Shown here piece after piece: positions 27,155-36,188 of a stretch of DNA of 64,000 bases (position 1 is the stretch's first letter; every line of letters starts with the position of its first letter). Source of the DNA: Pollutimonas bauzanensis (GTDB lineage Bacteria > Pseudomonadota > Gammaproteobacteria > Burkholderiales > Burkholderiaceae_B); the NCBI RefSeq assembly GCF_900129885.1, contig NZ_FQXE01000006.1, positions 212,179 through 276,178 on the forward strand, in the 5' to 3' direction. Position numbers and translations under genes: made by a program. The notes under the pieces were generated by a model. That model was not told where the DNA came from and searched no databases. It saw only the letters and a list, made by a program, of their open reading frames with translations.

Positions 27155-28108
27155 ATGCCAATTCTTCGCATATTTGCAGCGTTTTGCCTGGCTGCAGCAT
27201 CGGCTGTCCATGCCCAGGATTATCCGGCGCGTCCACTGACGCTAGTGATACCATTTTCGGCCGGGGGGGCCGCCGACATGGTGGGCCGGATTCTGGCTCA
27301 GAAATTGACCGCTACGCTGGGGCAGGCGGTGGTGGTGTCAAACCGCCCCGGTGCGGGCGGAAACATCGGCACCGAAGTTGTGGCGCGGGCCCAGCCCGAT
27401 GGCTATACGCTCTTGCTGACCAGCAGTGCCTTCGTCATCAACCCCAACCTCTATGCCAAGATCCCATACGACGCCCTGAAAGACTTCCGGCCGGTTTCGC
27501 AGCCGGCCATGATGCCCAACGTACTGGTCGTGCCCAAATCGCTGCCGGTCAAAAGCGTCGACGAACTGGTGGCCTACGGCAAAACCCACCCGCTGTCCTA
27601 TGCCTCGGCCGGCGTCGGCACGGGCACGCATCTGGCGGGAGAGATGTTCAAGCTGGCCACTGGCCTGGATCTGATCCACGTCCCCTACAAAGGGGGCGCC
27701 GCGGCCAACACTGACTTGCTGGCCGGCCGGGTGGCGCTCAGCTTCGCGACCTTGCCGTCGGCGATCCAGTACATCGAAGAAGGGCGTTTACTTGCCTTGG
27801 CCATGACCACCGCAGCACGCTGGCCCGGCTTGCCCGAGGTGCCCACCATGCAGCAGGCGGGCTTCAAGGACTTCGACATCAACACCTGGATTGGCCTGCT
27901 GGCGCCGGCCGGGACCCCGGACGCGGTAGTGCAGCGGCTGCACAGCGAAGTGGTGCGCATCGTGCGGGAACCCGACGTGCGCGAACAGTTCCGCACGCTA
28001 GGCATGCTGCCGGTAGCCGATTCGCCTGCCGAGTTCGGTGCCCAGATCAGTGCGGAACTGTCGATGTACAAAAAGCTGGTCGAAGCCTCGGGCGCCAGGC
28101 CGGATTGA
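27155..28108 (+). CDS. Bug/TctC-family periplasmic binding protein
   Basis: 317 residues from the ATG at 27155, with AAGGAG upstream; an in-frame GTG 18 bp earlier overlaps that ribosome site and is unlikely. The signal peptide ends at AVHAQ. Family pattern: YPARPLTLVIPFSAGGAADMVGR, RPGAGGNIGTEVVARAQPDGYTLL and HVPYKGGAAANTDLLAGR. The gene stands alone behind a LacI-controlled promoter and is convergent with the amidase operon, yet shares its operators. It therefore probably captures the same compound in the periplasm, though no TctAB partners are in the window. Confidence 0.9.
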   Translation: MPILRIFAAFCLAAASAVHAQDYPARPLTLVIPFSAGGAADMVGRILAQKLTATLGQAVVVSNRPGAGGNIGTEVVARAQPDGYTLLLTSSAFVINPNLYAKIPYDALKDFRPVSQPAMMPNVLVVPKSLPVKSVDELVAYGKTHPLSYASAGVGTGTHLAGEMFKLATGLDLIHVPYKGGAAANTDLLAGRVALSFATLPSAIQYIEEGRLLALAMTTAARWPGLPEVPTMQQAGFKDFDINTWIGLLAPAGTPDAVVQRLHSEVVRIVREPDVREQFRTLGMLPVADSPAEFGAQISAELSMYKKLVEASGARPD

Positions 28109-28123
28109 ACACCCAGGGCGGCG

Positions 28124-28150
28124 GCCAGGCGCCAGCCCGGCGCGCCTGGC
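28124..28150. terminator. GC-rich hairpin between convergent genes
   Basis: Perfect 9-bp arms GCCAGGCGC and GCGCCTGGC with a 9-nt loop lie in the 46 bp between the convergent Bug and amidase genes. There is no T-tract, so termination efficiency is uncertain. Confidence 0.45.
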
Positions 28151-28154
28151 GACG

Positions 28155-29468
28155 CTAGGCCTGCGCGGCCAGAATACTGTTTTCGTAGATGGCCGGGGCG
28201 CAAGCTTGGGCGATCTCGAGCAGTTGCATGTCGGAGAAGCGCGGTCCCACCAATTGCACGCCCAGCGGCAGCGCACGCGGGCTCGCGCCGACCGGGATCG
28301 CCACACAAGGCGCGTACAGCAAGGTCCACAGGCCATTGAATACCGGATCGCCCGTGCAGGCCAGGCCTTCAGGCGCCTCGCCGGGCGAGGACGGGGTCAG
28401 CACCGCGTCCAGCTGCGCGCCGAACATGGCATCGAAGCTGCGGCGGCATTCGGCTGCCAGATCATAGGCCGCAATCAGCTGAGCCGGCGTGATTCCGGAG
28501 ACATTCTCGACGACGTCCAAGTAGTTTCGCATCAGCAGGTGGCGTTTCGGCCCGACATACTCGGACAGGAAGGCCGGGCCGTTCTCGGCGCGCGCAATCA
28601 GCTGCTGCGCTTTGATCAGGCCATTGAATGGCGCAGGCAGGTCCAGCTCGAACACCGTCGCACCGGCTGCTTCCAGCCTGCGCCCGGCTTCCAGCAGCGC
28701 GGCGCGCCCGTAGGGATCGGCCACTTCCCACGCCGGGCTGCGGCATAGGCCTATCTTCAGTCCGCGCAGTTCGACCGGCTTGGCGGCCTCCGCGCCCAGC
28801 AGCCGGAAGGCGCGCGCGACCAGTTGCAGGTCCTCGACCGAGCGGCCGAACCAGCCCAGGGTGTCCAGTGTGTGCGAGGCGCTGCGCACGCCTTCGCAGC
28901 TGACCGCGCCGTGGGTCGGCTTGATGGCATAGGTACCGTTGTAGGCGGCCGGCCGGATCACCGACCCGGCGGTCTGGGTGCCGAACGCCAGTTGGACCTG
29001 TTTGTCGCCTACCGCGGCTCCGGAGCCGGAAGACGAGCCGCCGGGCGAGTGCGCCGGGTTGTGTGGATTGTGGGTGGCGGCCTTGCGCCCGCTGGAGGCG
29101 AATTCCACCGTATCGGTCTTGCCCACGATGAGCGCGCCGCTGTGGCGCATCACCGCCACGCAGGCCGCATCCTTGCCGGGGCGGTGGCCGACGTATAGTG
29201 GCGAATTGTACTGGGTGGGCATATCCGCTGTGTCGATGATGTCTTTCACGCCGAAGGTCAGGCCATGCAGCGGGCCGGCCGGCGGGGCCTTGTCCAGTTC
29301 GCGCGCGTTGCGCAGCACCTGGCCCGGATCGATGTAGCTCCAGGCGCGCACCGTCGGCTCACGCGCTTCAATATGCGCCAAGGTCGAACGGGCCAGCTCT
29401 TCGCAGGACAATTCTTTGGCAGCAATCAGCGTGGCGGCTTCGGCAGCGCTCAGTTCATATGGTTGCAT
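28155..29468 (-). CDS. Amidase-signature family hydrolase (second copy)
   Basis: 437 residues from the ATG at 29468 (GAGGAA 7 bp upstream). Catalytic Lys is in GLTFGVKDIIDTADMPTQ (about 76). The Gly/Ser-rich signature with the cis-Ser and nucleophilic Ser is PGGSSSGSGAAVGDKQVQLAFGTQTAGSV (about 150-178). Such enzymes hydrolyse amides or transfer ammonia. It is the last gene of the leftward operon running from 38.6 kb, about 240 bp after a paralogous amidase gene. The two share the ADMPT-YNSP, GHRP-DAACVA and HNP/RNP segments but are clearly diverged, so they probably differ in substrate. Confidence 0.88.
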   Translation of the reverse strand: MQPYELSAAEAATLIAAKELSCEELARSTLAHIEAREPTVRAWSYIDPGQVLRNARELDKAPPAGPLHGLTFGVKDIIDTADMPTQYNSPLYVGHRPGKDAACVAVMRHSGALIVGKTDTVEFASSGRKAATHNPHNPAHSPGGSSSGSGAAVGDKQVQLAFGTQTAGSVIRPAAYNGTYAIKPTHGAVSCEGVRSASHTLDTLGWFGRSVEDLQLVARAFRLLGAEAAKPVELRGLKIGLCRSPAWEVADPYGRAALLEAGRRLEAAGATVFELDLPAPFNGLIKAQQLIARAENGPAFLSEYVGPKRHLLMRNYLDVVENVSGITPAQLIAAYDLAAECRRSFDAMFGAQLDAVLTPSSPGEAPEGLACTGDPVFNGLWTLLYAPCVAIPVGASPRALPLGVQLVGPRFSDMQLLEIAQACAPAIYENSILAAQA

Positions 29469-29535
29469 AACAATTCCTCGCAAGCGTCGGGCCTTGGGGC
29501 CGCGGGTGGTTCATTCACTGGGTGTAGGAAGATCG

Positions 29536-29577
29536 TGGCCGGCTCGCGGCCCTTGGCCGGCTCGCGGCCCTTGGCCG
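29536..29577. repeat. Short tandem repeat, 18-bp unit
   Basis: Unit GGCCGGCTCGCGGCCCTT is repeated twice and begun a third time in the gap between the two amidase genes. It can fold into GC-rich hairpins and could slow or partly end transcription between them. Confidence 0.6.
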
Positions 29578-29710
29578 GCATCCGGAGGATAGCCATGCCA
29601 GTTTTTGAAATGGTAGCAAACAGTTTGTGCATGGCGTCCTCTTCAGCTCACTCCTTTTCCGCCGCGCTTGGCCGAAAGCGCCGCGCGGGCGGCAATGGTG
29701 TCCGGAAATG

Positions 29711-30976
29711 TCAGCCCAGCCGCTGCCACACCCAGTGCGCGTACCGCAGTGTGCGGGCGTCGGCATGGCGCGGCCCGACGATCTGTACGCCCAAGGGCAG
29801 GCGCGAAGGACCGGTGCCGCAGGGAATCGTCACGCATGGCAGGCCCAGCAGCGTCCAGTTTTTGTTGAACAGCGAATCGCCGATCGGCTGCCGCCATCGG
29901 GGCGCTTCCCCATGCGCGCTGGGGGTGAGCAGGATGTCATAGCCTTCCATCTGCGCGGCAAGCATGATGCGCGCCGCTTCCGCATGGTGCTGCGCTGCGT
30001 CGTAGTCTTCGCAGGAATACCGCCAGCCTTGTTCAAGCCGGCCGGACAGGGCGGCACTGATTTTTCCGGGAAAGCGGTGGAACTCGTAGGCCAGGGCGCG
30101 CGCCGTTTCGAAATAGACGATGGCGTCCTGTTCCGTGTACAGGCCGGCAACTTCGGGGGGCAGCGTGAAGTCCCGCACCTTGGCGCCGGCGCGGGCCAGC
30201 CGGGATGCCGAGGTTTCCAGCAGGTTCCGGGTGGCCTCGTCGGCATGTTCCCAGTATGGGCTGCGGCAGAAGCCTATGCGGGGCGGGGGAGGCTGGTCGT
30301 CGAAATCGGGCAGGCGGCGGCCCGAGACGGCATGGACGAACAGCGCCGCGTCCTCGACGCTGCGCGCGATGACGCCGATGGTGTCGACTGATTCGGCCAC
30401 GGCCTTGAGTCCCGCGCGGTTGATCGCGCCGAAGGTGGGCTTGTATCCGACCACCCCGCAGAATGCCGCCGGCCGAATGATCGATCCCCCGGTCTGCGTC
30501 CCGATAGCCAAGGGCACCATGAAATCCGCCACGGCTGCCGCCGAGCCGCTGGATGACCCGCCTGGGGAACGCTGCAGGTCGCGCGGATTGCGCGTGGGAG
30601 CCGGATGATTGTTGGCGAATTCCGTTGCCATTGTCTTGCCCAGCGCGATGCCCCCGGCATGCCGGGTCGCCGCGACGCAGGCCGCGTCCCAGGCCGGCCT
30701 GTGCCCTTGGTAGATGGGCGAATTGTAGGTGGTGGGCATGTCGGCGGTGTCGAGCACGTCTTTGACCCCTACCGGGATGCCATGCAGCGGGCCACGCAAG
30801 CCGGGCGCCATCCGGTCGAGTGCGCGGGCTTGGCGCAGCGCCGATTCGGCGTCGTAATAGGCCCAGGCGCCGATCTGCGGCTCACGCTCGCGGATCCTCC
30901 GCAGGCAGGCCTGGACCAGCGCTTCGCTGGTCAGGCGTCCCTCCTTGATTTCCCGCGCTGCCCGGGCGGCGCTCAT
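29711..30976 (-). CDS. Amidase-signature family hydrolase (first copy)
   Basis: 421 residues from the ATG at 30976. A 33-codon longer reading would overlap the upstream binding-protein gene by 74 bp and looks unlike the family. Catalytic Lys lies in GIPVGVKDVLDTADMPTTYNS. The signature is SPGGSSSGSAAAVADFMVPLAIGTQTGGS, with both serines present. The protein is cytoplasmic. It follows an AfuA-type ABC binding protein by 25 bp, so an imported amide or ureide is a reasonable substrate. A weak ribosome site suggests translational coupling. Confidence 0.86.
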   Translation of the reverse strand: MSAARAAREIKEGRLTSEALVQACLRRIREREPQIGAWAYYDAESALRQARALDRMAPGLRGPLHGIPVGVKDVLDTADMPTTYNSPIYQGHRPAWDAACVAATRHAGGIALGKTMATEFANNHPAPTRNPRDLQRSPGGSSSGSAAAVADFMVPLAIGTQTGGSIIRPAAFCGVVGYKPTFGAINRAGLKAVAESVDTIGVIARSVEDAALFVHAVSGRRLPDFDDQPPPPRIGFCRSPYWEHADEATRNLLETSASRLARAGAKVRDFTLPPEVAGLYTEQDAIVYFETARALAYEFHRFPGKISAALSGRLEQGWRYSCEDYDAAQHHAEAARIMLAAQMEGYDILLTPSAHGEAPRWRQPIGDSLFNKNWTLLGLPCVTIPCGTGPSRLPLGVQIVGPRHADARTLRYAHWVWQRLG

Positions 30977-31001
30977 GCTGCAGGGGTCGGTGGCCGTCCG
31001 G

Positions 31002-32051
31002 TCAGGTGCCGAAGTACTTCGCATAGTTTTGCTTGATGGTATCGATTTCCCGTTCCAGGGCATCGGGGTCCGCATGGAGCAGCTTGATTTCCGACAAAGG
31101 CTTGCGCCCGGCGATTTCCTTCACGTCGGGGTGGAAGGAGCGCATCTTGCCGGCGTCGACCAGGATTTGCTGCCCTTCTTGCGAAAACAGGTAGTGGTAG
31201 AAAAGCCGGGCCGCATTGGGATGCGGGGCCTGTTTGAGCACGCCGGCGTGCTCGGTCAGCAGGGGTGAACCTTCGGCCGGATACACCTCCTGGATAGGCG
31301 CGCCTGCCGCCTTCAGGATGAAGACGTTGTAGTCGGTGCCGTCGGCCATGACTGCGCGTTCGCCCTGCGCCACCTTCTGCGGCGTAGCGGTGGCGGACTG
31401 GATCTGCATGACGTCCTGCCGGCCCAGCTTCTGGAAGTAGTCCCAGCCCAGCGTCTTGCCAAGCGCGTAGGTGGCGGTCATGATGGCGCCGCTGTAGGCG
31501 GGGTGCGCCTTGACGATCTTGCCCTGCCATTTGGGATCGAGCAGGTCCGCGTGGCTCCTGGGAGCGTCCTGCGCGCTGACCAGCTGCGTGTTGTACGCAA
31601 TGATGGAAAGAAAGGCATAGGAGCTGGCGAACAGGCCTTCGGGGTCTTTTTCTTCGGCGGGCCATTTCGCGAGATCATCGGGCACGGCGGGCGCGAGCCA
31701 GCCCTGGCGCTTGAAGTAGGAAAAATGGAAGGCATCGGGCGAATCGATGACATCGATGTTGTAGATCTTGCTGCCATATTCCTGATTGATGCGCTGGAAA
31801 TTGCGCTCGGAGCCCCCGCGCTCGACCTGGACAGTGATGCCGGGATACTTCGCCTGGAACGCGGCCGCGAGCTTTTCGGCAACCTTGAGGTCGACCGATG
31901 TATAGAAGACGACCTTCCCTTCCTTCTGGGCGGCTCCGACCAGCTCGGCAGAGGCGCCGTAAGGCGCGGCCGGCTGTGCCATGGCGAAGCCCGACCCTAT
32001 CGACATGGCCACGGCGGCGGCGGCAAGCGCTTTTTTTCCAATCAATTGCAT
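31002..32051 (-). CDS. ABC transporter binding protein, AfuA/FbpA-like (second copy)
   Basis: 349 residues from the ATG at 32051 (AAGGAG upstream). Signal peptide ends at FAMAQ. The protein follows the extracellular solute-binding family used with Fe(III)/polyamine-type importers: VVFYTSVDLKVAEKLAAAFQAKYPGI near the mature start, then NIDVIDSPDAFHF, and PAEGSPLLTEHAGVLKQAPHPNAARLF near the end. It is a paralogue of the product of 34985-36028, with long shared blocks. One permease and one ATPase lie between the two, so two receptors seem to serve one importer. The ligand is unlikely to be iron in this catabolic context. Confidence 0.9.
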   Translation of the reverse strand: MQLIGKKALAAAAVAMSIGSGFAMAQPAAPYGASAELVGAAQKEGKVVFYTSVDLKVAEKLAAAFQAKYPGITVQVERGGSERNFQRINQEYGSKIYNIDVIDSPDAFHFSYFKRQGWLAPAVPDDLAKWPAEEKDPEGLFASSYAFLSIIAYNTQLVSAQDAPRSHADLLDPKWQGKIVKAHPAYSGAIMTATYALGKTLGWDYFQKLGRQDVMQIQSATATPQKVAQGERAVMADGTDYNVFILKAAGAPIQEVYPAEGSPLLTEHAGVLKQAPHPNAARLFYHYLFSQEGQQILVDAGKMRSFHPDVKEIAGRKPLSEIKLLHADPDALEREIDTIKQNYAKYFGT

Positions 32052-32135
32052 TGTTGTCTCCTTTTCCATCAGGGAACTTCTGAATCATATGAAACGGCGA
32101 GGCCAGATTCGATGCGCGCCGCGGCGCCGGCTCTC

Positions 32136-33200
32136 TCACTGCCGCATCGCCCGGCAGTGTTCTGGCGGGAAATACAGTCCGACCTCGCTACCATTCTCCA
32201 TCTGCATGTCGCTGGGTGTCGAAACGCGCAAAGTCTTGCCAGAGGCCAGCATGACCTGATAGTCGTGGTACTGCCCAAGGTAGGACTGACGCACTATGGT
32301 GCCCCTCGTCCGGTTCGGCTCGGCGGCCGCCGATGGGGCTGGCAGAATGCGCGTGTCGTAGTGGCGGATGGAGACCGCCGTTTCGCCGTCCCGGGCGAAG
32401 CTGCCCGAGCCGCAACGCAGCACCAGCCCGTCTGCGTCGACTGATGCGTCGCCGTCCCATTTTCCCTTGAAGATGTTCGCGCCGCCGATGAAGCGGGCAA
32501 CGAATTCGGACTGCGGCTTGCCGTAGATGTCCTTGGGCGTTCCCATCTGTTCGATGATGCCCTGGTTCATGACGACGATCTGGTCGGCGGTGGTCATGGC
32601 TTCGGACTGGTCATGCGTTACATAGACGGTCGTATATTGGTATTCGTCGTGCAGCCGGCGGATCTCGAAGCGCATTTCCTCGCGCAGATTGGCGTCGAGG
32701 TTGGAAAGCGGTTCGTCGAGCAGCAGGATCTCGGGTTCGATGACGAGCGCCCGCGCCAGGGCCACCCGCTGCTGCTGTCCGCCGGACAGTTCGCCGGGGT
32801 AGCGCTGCGAGAATTGGATCAGTCTGGTCACTTCCAGAATCTGCTCGGTGCGGCGCCGGATTTCCGGACCCTTCATTTTGCGCAGTTCGAGCCCGTAGGC
32901 CACGTTCTCGAATATGGTCATGTGCGGCCACAGCGCATAGCTCTGGAAGATCATCGACATATTGCGATGCTCGGGCGGGCGCGTGGCGCCGCAGGCGGAG
33001 ACGCGCCGCCCGTTCACGTGGATTTCGCCGCCGTCCGGCTCGACGAATCCCGCAATCAGCCTCAGCGTCGTGGTTTTGCCGCAGCCGGAAGGTCCCAGCA
33101 GGCATACAAGCTTGCCCTTGTCGATGGAGAGCGATATATCGTTGACGACAGTCGATGAGCCATACCGTTTGGTCAGGCCCGACAGTACCAGGAAACTCAT
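32136..33200 (-). CDS. ABC transporter ATP-binding protein
   Basis: 354 residues. Walker A is GPSGCGKTTTLRLIAGF (about 36-52), the Q-loop is in MIFQSYALWPHMT, the signature is LSGGQQQRVALARAL (about 138-152), Walker B is ILLLDEPLSNLDANLREEM, and the H-loop follows (VYVTHDQSEAM). A C-terminal TOBE-like regulatory region of about 110 residues is present, as in the FbpC/PotA/MalK group. It lies 62 bp after the permease gene and energises it. Confidence 0.92.
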   Translation of the reverse strand: MSFLVLSGLTKRYGSSTVVNDISLSIDKGKLVCLLGPSGCGKTTTLRLIAGFVEPDGGEIHVNGRRVSACGATRPPEHRNMSMIFQSYALWPHMTIFENVAYGLELRKMKGPEIRRRTEQILEVTRLIQFSQRYPGELSGGQQQRVALARALVIEPEILLLDEPLSNLDANLREEMRFEIRRLHDEYQYTTVYVTHDQSEAMTTADQIVVMNQGIIEQMGTPKDIYGKPQSEFVARFIGGANIFKGKWDGDASVDADGLVLRCGSGSFARDGETAVSIRHYDTRILPAPSAAAEPNRTRGTIVRQSYLGQYHDYQVMLASGKTLRVSTPSDMQMENGSEVGLYFPPEHCRAMRQ

Positions 33201-33262
33201 GGTTTTTCCTTAGTGCATGCATGCCGCCGTGGGCGGCATTGAAAATGGCGTGTTATTGACAT

Positions 33263-34984
33263 TCAGATCTGGCGCAGCTGCATGGAACGGTGTCCCGGCA
33301 GCCTGTTGACCAGCGCAATTACCGTGACCGATACCCCCAGCAGCACGATCCCCAGCACGGAAATCGGCCCCAATCCGTTGCCGTTTTCATTGAGGTTGTA
33401 AATCATGACCGAAACAAGATTGGTATTGGCGGTGGTCAGAAGGATAGATGCCGACAGCTCCCGGATCGTGCTGACGAAAACGAAGCACCAGGTTGCGATG
33501 ACGCTGGTCCGGATCAGGGGAGCGGTAATGCGCCTTAGGGTCTGCAGGCGGCCGGATCCAAGGATGCGGCTGGCTTCCTCCAGTTCGACATGCACGCCCT
33601 GGAAGGCGGCATGGACCTGCTGGTAGGCCGCAGGCATGGCGATAGTCAGGAAGGCCAGCAGCAGTATCCATCTGGTGCCGTACAGGCGCAGTTCGGGCTG
33701 GGAATAGGCCAGGAAGATGCCCACCCCCAGCACGATGCTGGGGACGGCTATCGGTATGGTGGCCAGCACGCCCAGGGCGGCGCTGCCGCGCACAGGGCTG
33801 CGCGACACCATATAGGCTGTCATCAGCGCGATGAACGTGCCCACGGTCGCCGTCAGGATTCCCAGGGAGAATGTGTTCCACATCGCCAACTGCGTGGGTG
33901 AGTATTCCAGGAACACGAACCGGAAATGCTCGAGGGTCAGGTTCTCGAACGTCAGAGGGTCCGATACCAAGCGCGTCAGCGCAGTCTTGAACAGCGCAAA
34001 ATAGGGCAGGACGATCGCCAGGGACAGGATCAGCGCGGCATAGGCCATTGCCACCGGCTTCCACTTCCCCAGGGGGGTGATCCGTGCCTGACCGCTCTTG
34101 CCGCCCTGTATCGTGTAGCCCTTGCGGCCAAGGATCCAGCTCTTGCCCTGCAACAGCAGAATCGCTATGAGAAACAGCGGCATCGACGCGGCGGCGGCCA
34201 GCTCCGGCTTGGGCGGGTATTGAAAGAGGCTCCATATCTTCGTGGTGGCTACGTGGAATCCCGCTGGCAGGGCCAGAATGGCGGGTTCGCCGAACGCGGT
34301 GACGGTCTGCAGAATGGCGATCAGGGCGCCCGCCAGCAGCGCCGGCAATACCAGCGGGATGGTGATGCGACGCAGCGTCGTGGTCATGCCGCCCCCCAAT
34401 ATGGAGGATGCATCTTCCAGGTCGGAGGGAATGCGGTCCAGGCCATTGGCAACCAGGGTGAAGACGTACGGGAAGGTATAGCAGGTCATGACGAATGTCA
34501 GCCCCTGGATCGTGTAGATATTGACCAGGTGTTCATTGCGCTGTTGGCCGGCCAGGTGCCGGAACAATTCGTTGACCAGTCCGGTATTGGGCGCCGCCAG
34601 GATTTCCCAGGCGATCGCCCCCAGGAACGGGGGCGTCACGAACGATGCCATGACCAGCATGCGCAGGATCCTGCGGCCGGGCAAGTCCGTGCGGGCGGCG
34701 AGCCAGGCCAGGGGCGTCGCCACGATGCAGCACAGCAGCCCGACGCTGACGGCAATGCCGAGCGTGCGCAGAAAGGGCCGCAGCAGTGTTGTGTCCGTAA
34801 CCAGCAGGCCGTAATTACCCAGCGTCAGGCCGCCGTCCTGGTCGATAAAGCTGTAGTAGACCAGCCAGGCCATCGGCAGCACGATCAGCAGGCCGAGCAC
34901 CAAAGCCAGCAGAACGAGTCCCGTTTTTAAAAAATCCAGGTGCAACCAGGGACGGCCGCTCCGCAAATCCATGATGGCTGCCAT
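33263..34984 (-). CDS. ABC transporter permease, FbpB-type double-length
   Basis: 573 residues containing two fused permease units with about twelve membrane helices. The two coupling (EAA) loops are visible as DLEDASSILGGG (about 190) and ELEEASRILGSG (about 475). Such double permeases work as single chains with two copies of the ATPase. Its ATG directly abuts the stop codon of the upstream binding protein (TAAATG), a sign of strong coupling. The N-terminal 20 residues are cytoplasmic. Together with the ATPase and either binding protein it forms a complete importer. Confidence 0.91.
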   Translation of the reverse strand: MAAIMDLRSGRPWLHLDFLKTGLVLLALVLGLLIVLPMAWLVYYSFIDQDGGLTLGNYGLLVTDTTLLRPFLRTLGIAVSVGLLCCIVATPLAWLAARTDLPGRRILRMLVMASFVTPPFLGAIAWEILAAPNTGLVNELFRHLAGQQRNEHLVNIYTIQGLTFVMTCYTFPYVFTLVANGLDRIPSDLEDASSILGGGMTTTLRRITIPLVLPALLAGALIAILQTVTAFGEPAILALPAGFHVATTKIWSLFQYPPKPELAAAASMPLFLIAILLLQGKSWILGRKGYTIQGGKSGQARITPLGKWKPVAMAYAALILSLAIVLPYFALFKTALTRLVSDPLTFENLTLEHFRFVFLEYSPTQLAMWNTFSLGILTATVGTFIALMTAYMVSRSPVRGSAALGVLATIPIAVPSIVLGVGIFLAYSQPELRLYGTRWILLLAFLTIAMPAAYQQVHAAFQGVHVELEEASRILGSGRLQTLRRITAPLIRTSVIATWCFVFVSTIRELSASILLTTANTNLVSVMIYNLNENGNGLGPISVLGIVLLGVSVTVIALVNRLPGHRSMQLRQI

Positions 34985-36028
34985 TTAGTCGTTCCCGAGG
35001 TACGTTGCGTAGTGCTTCTTGGTGGCCTCGAAATCGCGTTCGATGTCGGCGGCAGACGATTGCAGCAGCTTGATTTCGGTCAACGGCTTCATCCCCTTTT
35101 CCTGTATGTCGGGGTGCAGCGAACGCATCCTGCCCATATCGACCAGAATCTGCTGCCCCTGCGCCGAAAACAGATAGTGGTAGAACAGCAGCGCGGCATT
35201 GGGGTGAGGCGCGTTCTTGAGTATTCCGGCGTTGGCCACGATGAACGGCGACCCTTCCGCAGGATAGATTTCCTGGATCGTGGCGCCGGACTCGCGCAGC
35301 AGGAGAACGTTGTATTCCGTGCCGTCGGCCGCGACTTCCCGCTCGCCCCGCGCTACTTTGGTGGACGTTTCCGTCGCCGACTGGATCTGCATCACATCCT
35401 GCTGGCCCAACCCTTCGAAGTAGCTCCAGCCCAGCGCCTTGCTCAGGTTGTAGGTGTCCACCATGATGGTTCCGCTGTAGGCCGGATTGGCCTTGATGAT
35501 GCGGCCCTTCCATTTCGGGTCCAGCAGGTCCTTGTAGCGCTTGGGGGCGTCTTCGGGTTTGACCAGCTTGGTGTTGTACGACATCAGCGTCAACGTGGCC
35601 CGGTCGGCGGCGAAGTAGCCGTCAGGGTCTCGATCGGCGGCGGGCCAGGCGGCGACGTCTTCCGGGACGGCGGCCTTGAGCCAGCCCTTGCGCTTCATAT
35701 AGGCGAAATGGAAGGCGTCCGGCGAGTCGATGACGTCCACGTTGTAGATGCGGCTGCCATATTCCTGGTTCAGGCGCTGGAAATTGCGTTCGGAGCCCGA
35801 TACGTTCACTTCGGCGCGCACGCCCGGGTACTTGGCCTCGAAGCCCTGCGCCAGCGCCTGCGCCACTCGCATATCGATCGATGTGTAGAGAACGGCCTTG
35901 CCTTCCTTCTGTGCCGCCTGGATGATCTGCGGCGTGATCTTGTAGGGTTCGGGCGCCTGGGCCGGCGCGGCGCCAGCCCAGGCCATCAGGCTTGCCGATA
36001 AGGCAGCGTGCAGGGGTAGGTTTTTCAT
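34985..36028 (-). CDS. ABC transporter binding protein, AfuA/FbpA-like (first copy)
   Basis: 347 residues, GAGGAG ahead of the ATG. Signal peptide ends near GAAPAQA (about 24). Shared blocks with the second copy include SGSERNFQRLNQEYGSRIYN, DVIDSPDAFHF, LLDPKWKGRIIKANPAYSG and PHPNAALLFYHYLFSAQGQQ. It is directly coupled to the permease. The 160-bp leader after the aminotransferase gene holds two strong hairpins, which could raise the level of this receptor relative to upstream genes by mRNA processing. Confidence 0.9.
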   Translation of the reverse strand: MKNLPLHAALSASLMAWAGAAPAQAPEPYKITPQIIQAAQKEGKAVLYTSIDMRVAQALAQGFEAKYPGVRAEVNVSGSERNFQRLNQEYGSRIYNVDVIDSPDAFHFAYMKRKGWLKAAVPEDVAAWPAADRDPDGYFAADRATLTLMSYNTKLVKPEDAPKRYKDLLDPKWKGRIIKANPAYSGTIMVDTYNLSKALGWSYFEGLGQQDVMQIQSATETSTKVARGEREVAADGTEYNVLLLRESGATIQEIYPAEGSPFIVANAGILKNAPHPNAALLFYHYLFSAQGQQILVDMGRMRSLHPDIQEKGMKPLTEIKLLQSSAADIERDFEATKKHYATYLGND

Positions 36029-36102
36029 GATGACTGTCTCCTCGTGAGCGGTGGCTTTCCCGCCGCATGTCCTGCCGCGGGAAGCACCACGATTTATCGG
36101 TT

Positions 36103-36153
36103 CCCGGCGTTTCCCGGGGAAACGCTGGGCATTGCCGCGGGGCGTCGCCCCGC
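36103..36153 (-). promoter_or_regulatory. Two stacked hairpins inside the operon
   Basis: Hairpin one (36103-36129) pairs CCCGGCGTTTCC with GGAAACGCTGGG over a 3-nt loop. Hairpin two (36137-36153) pairs GCGGGGC with GCCCCGC. They lie between the aminotransferase and binding-protein genes without a T-tract; mRNA stabilisation or partial termination is inferred. Confidence 0.5.
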
Positions 36154-36188
36154 CCTTCGGGCCGGCGCAGTGCGCGGCAGTCCGCGCT

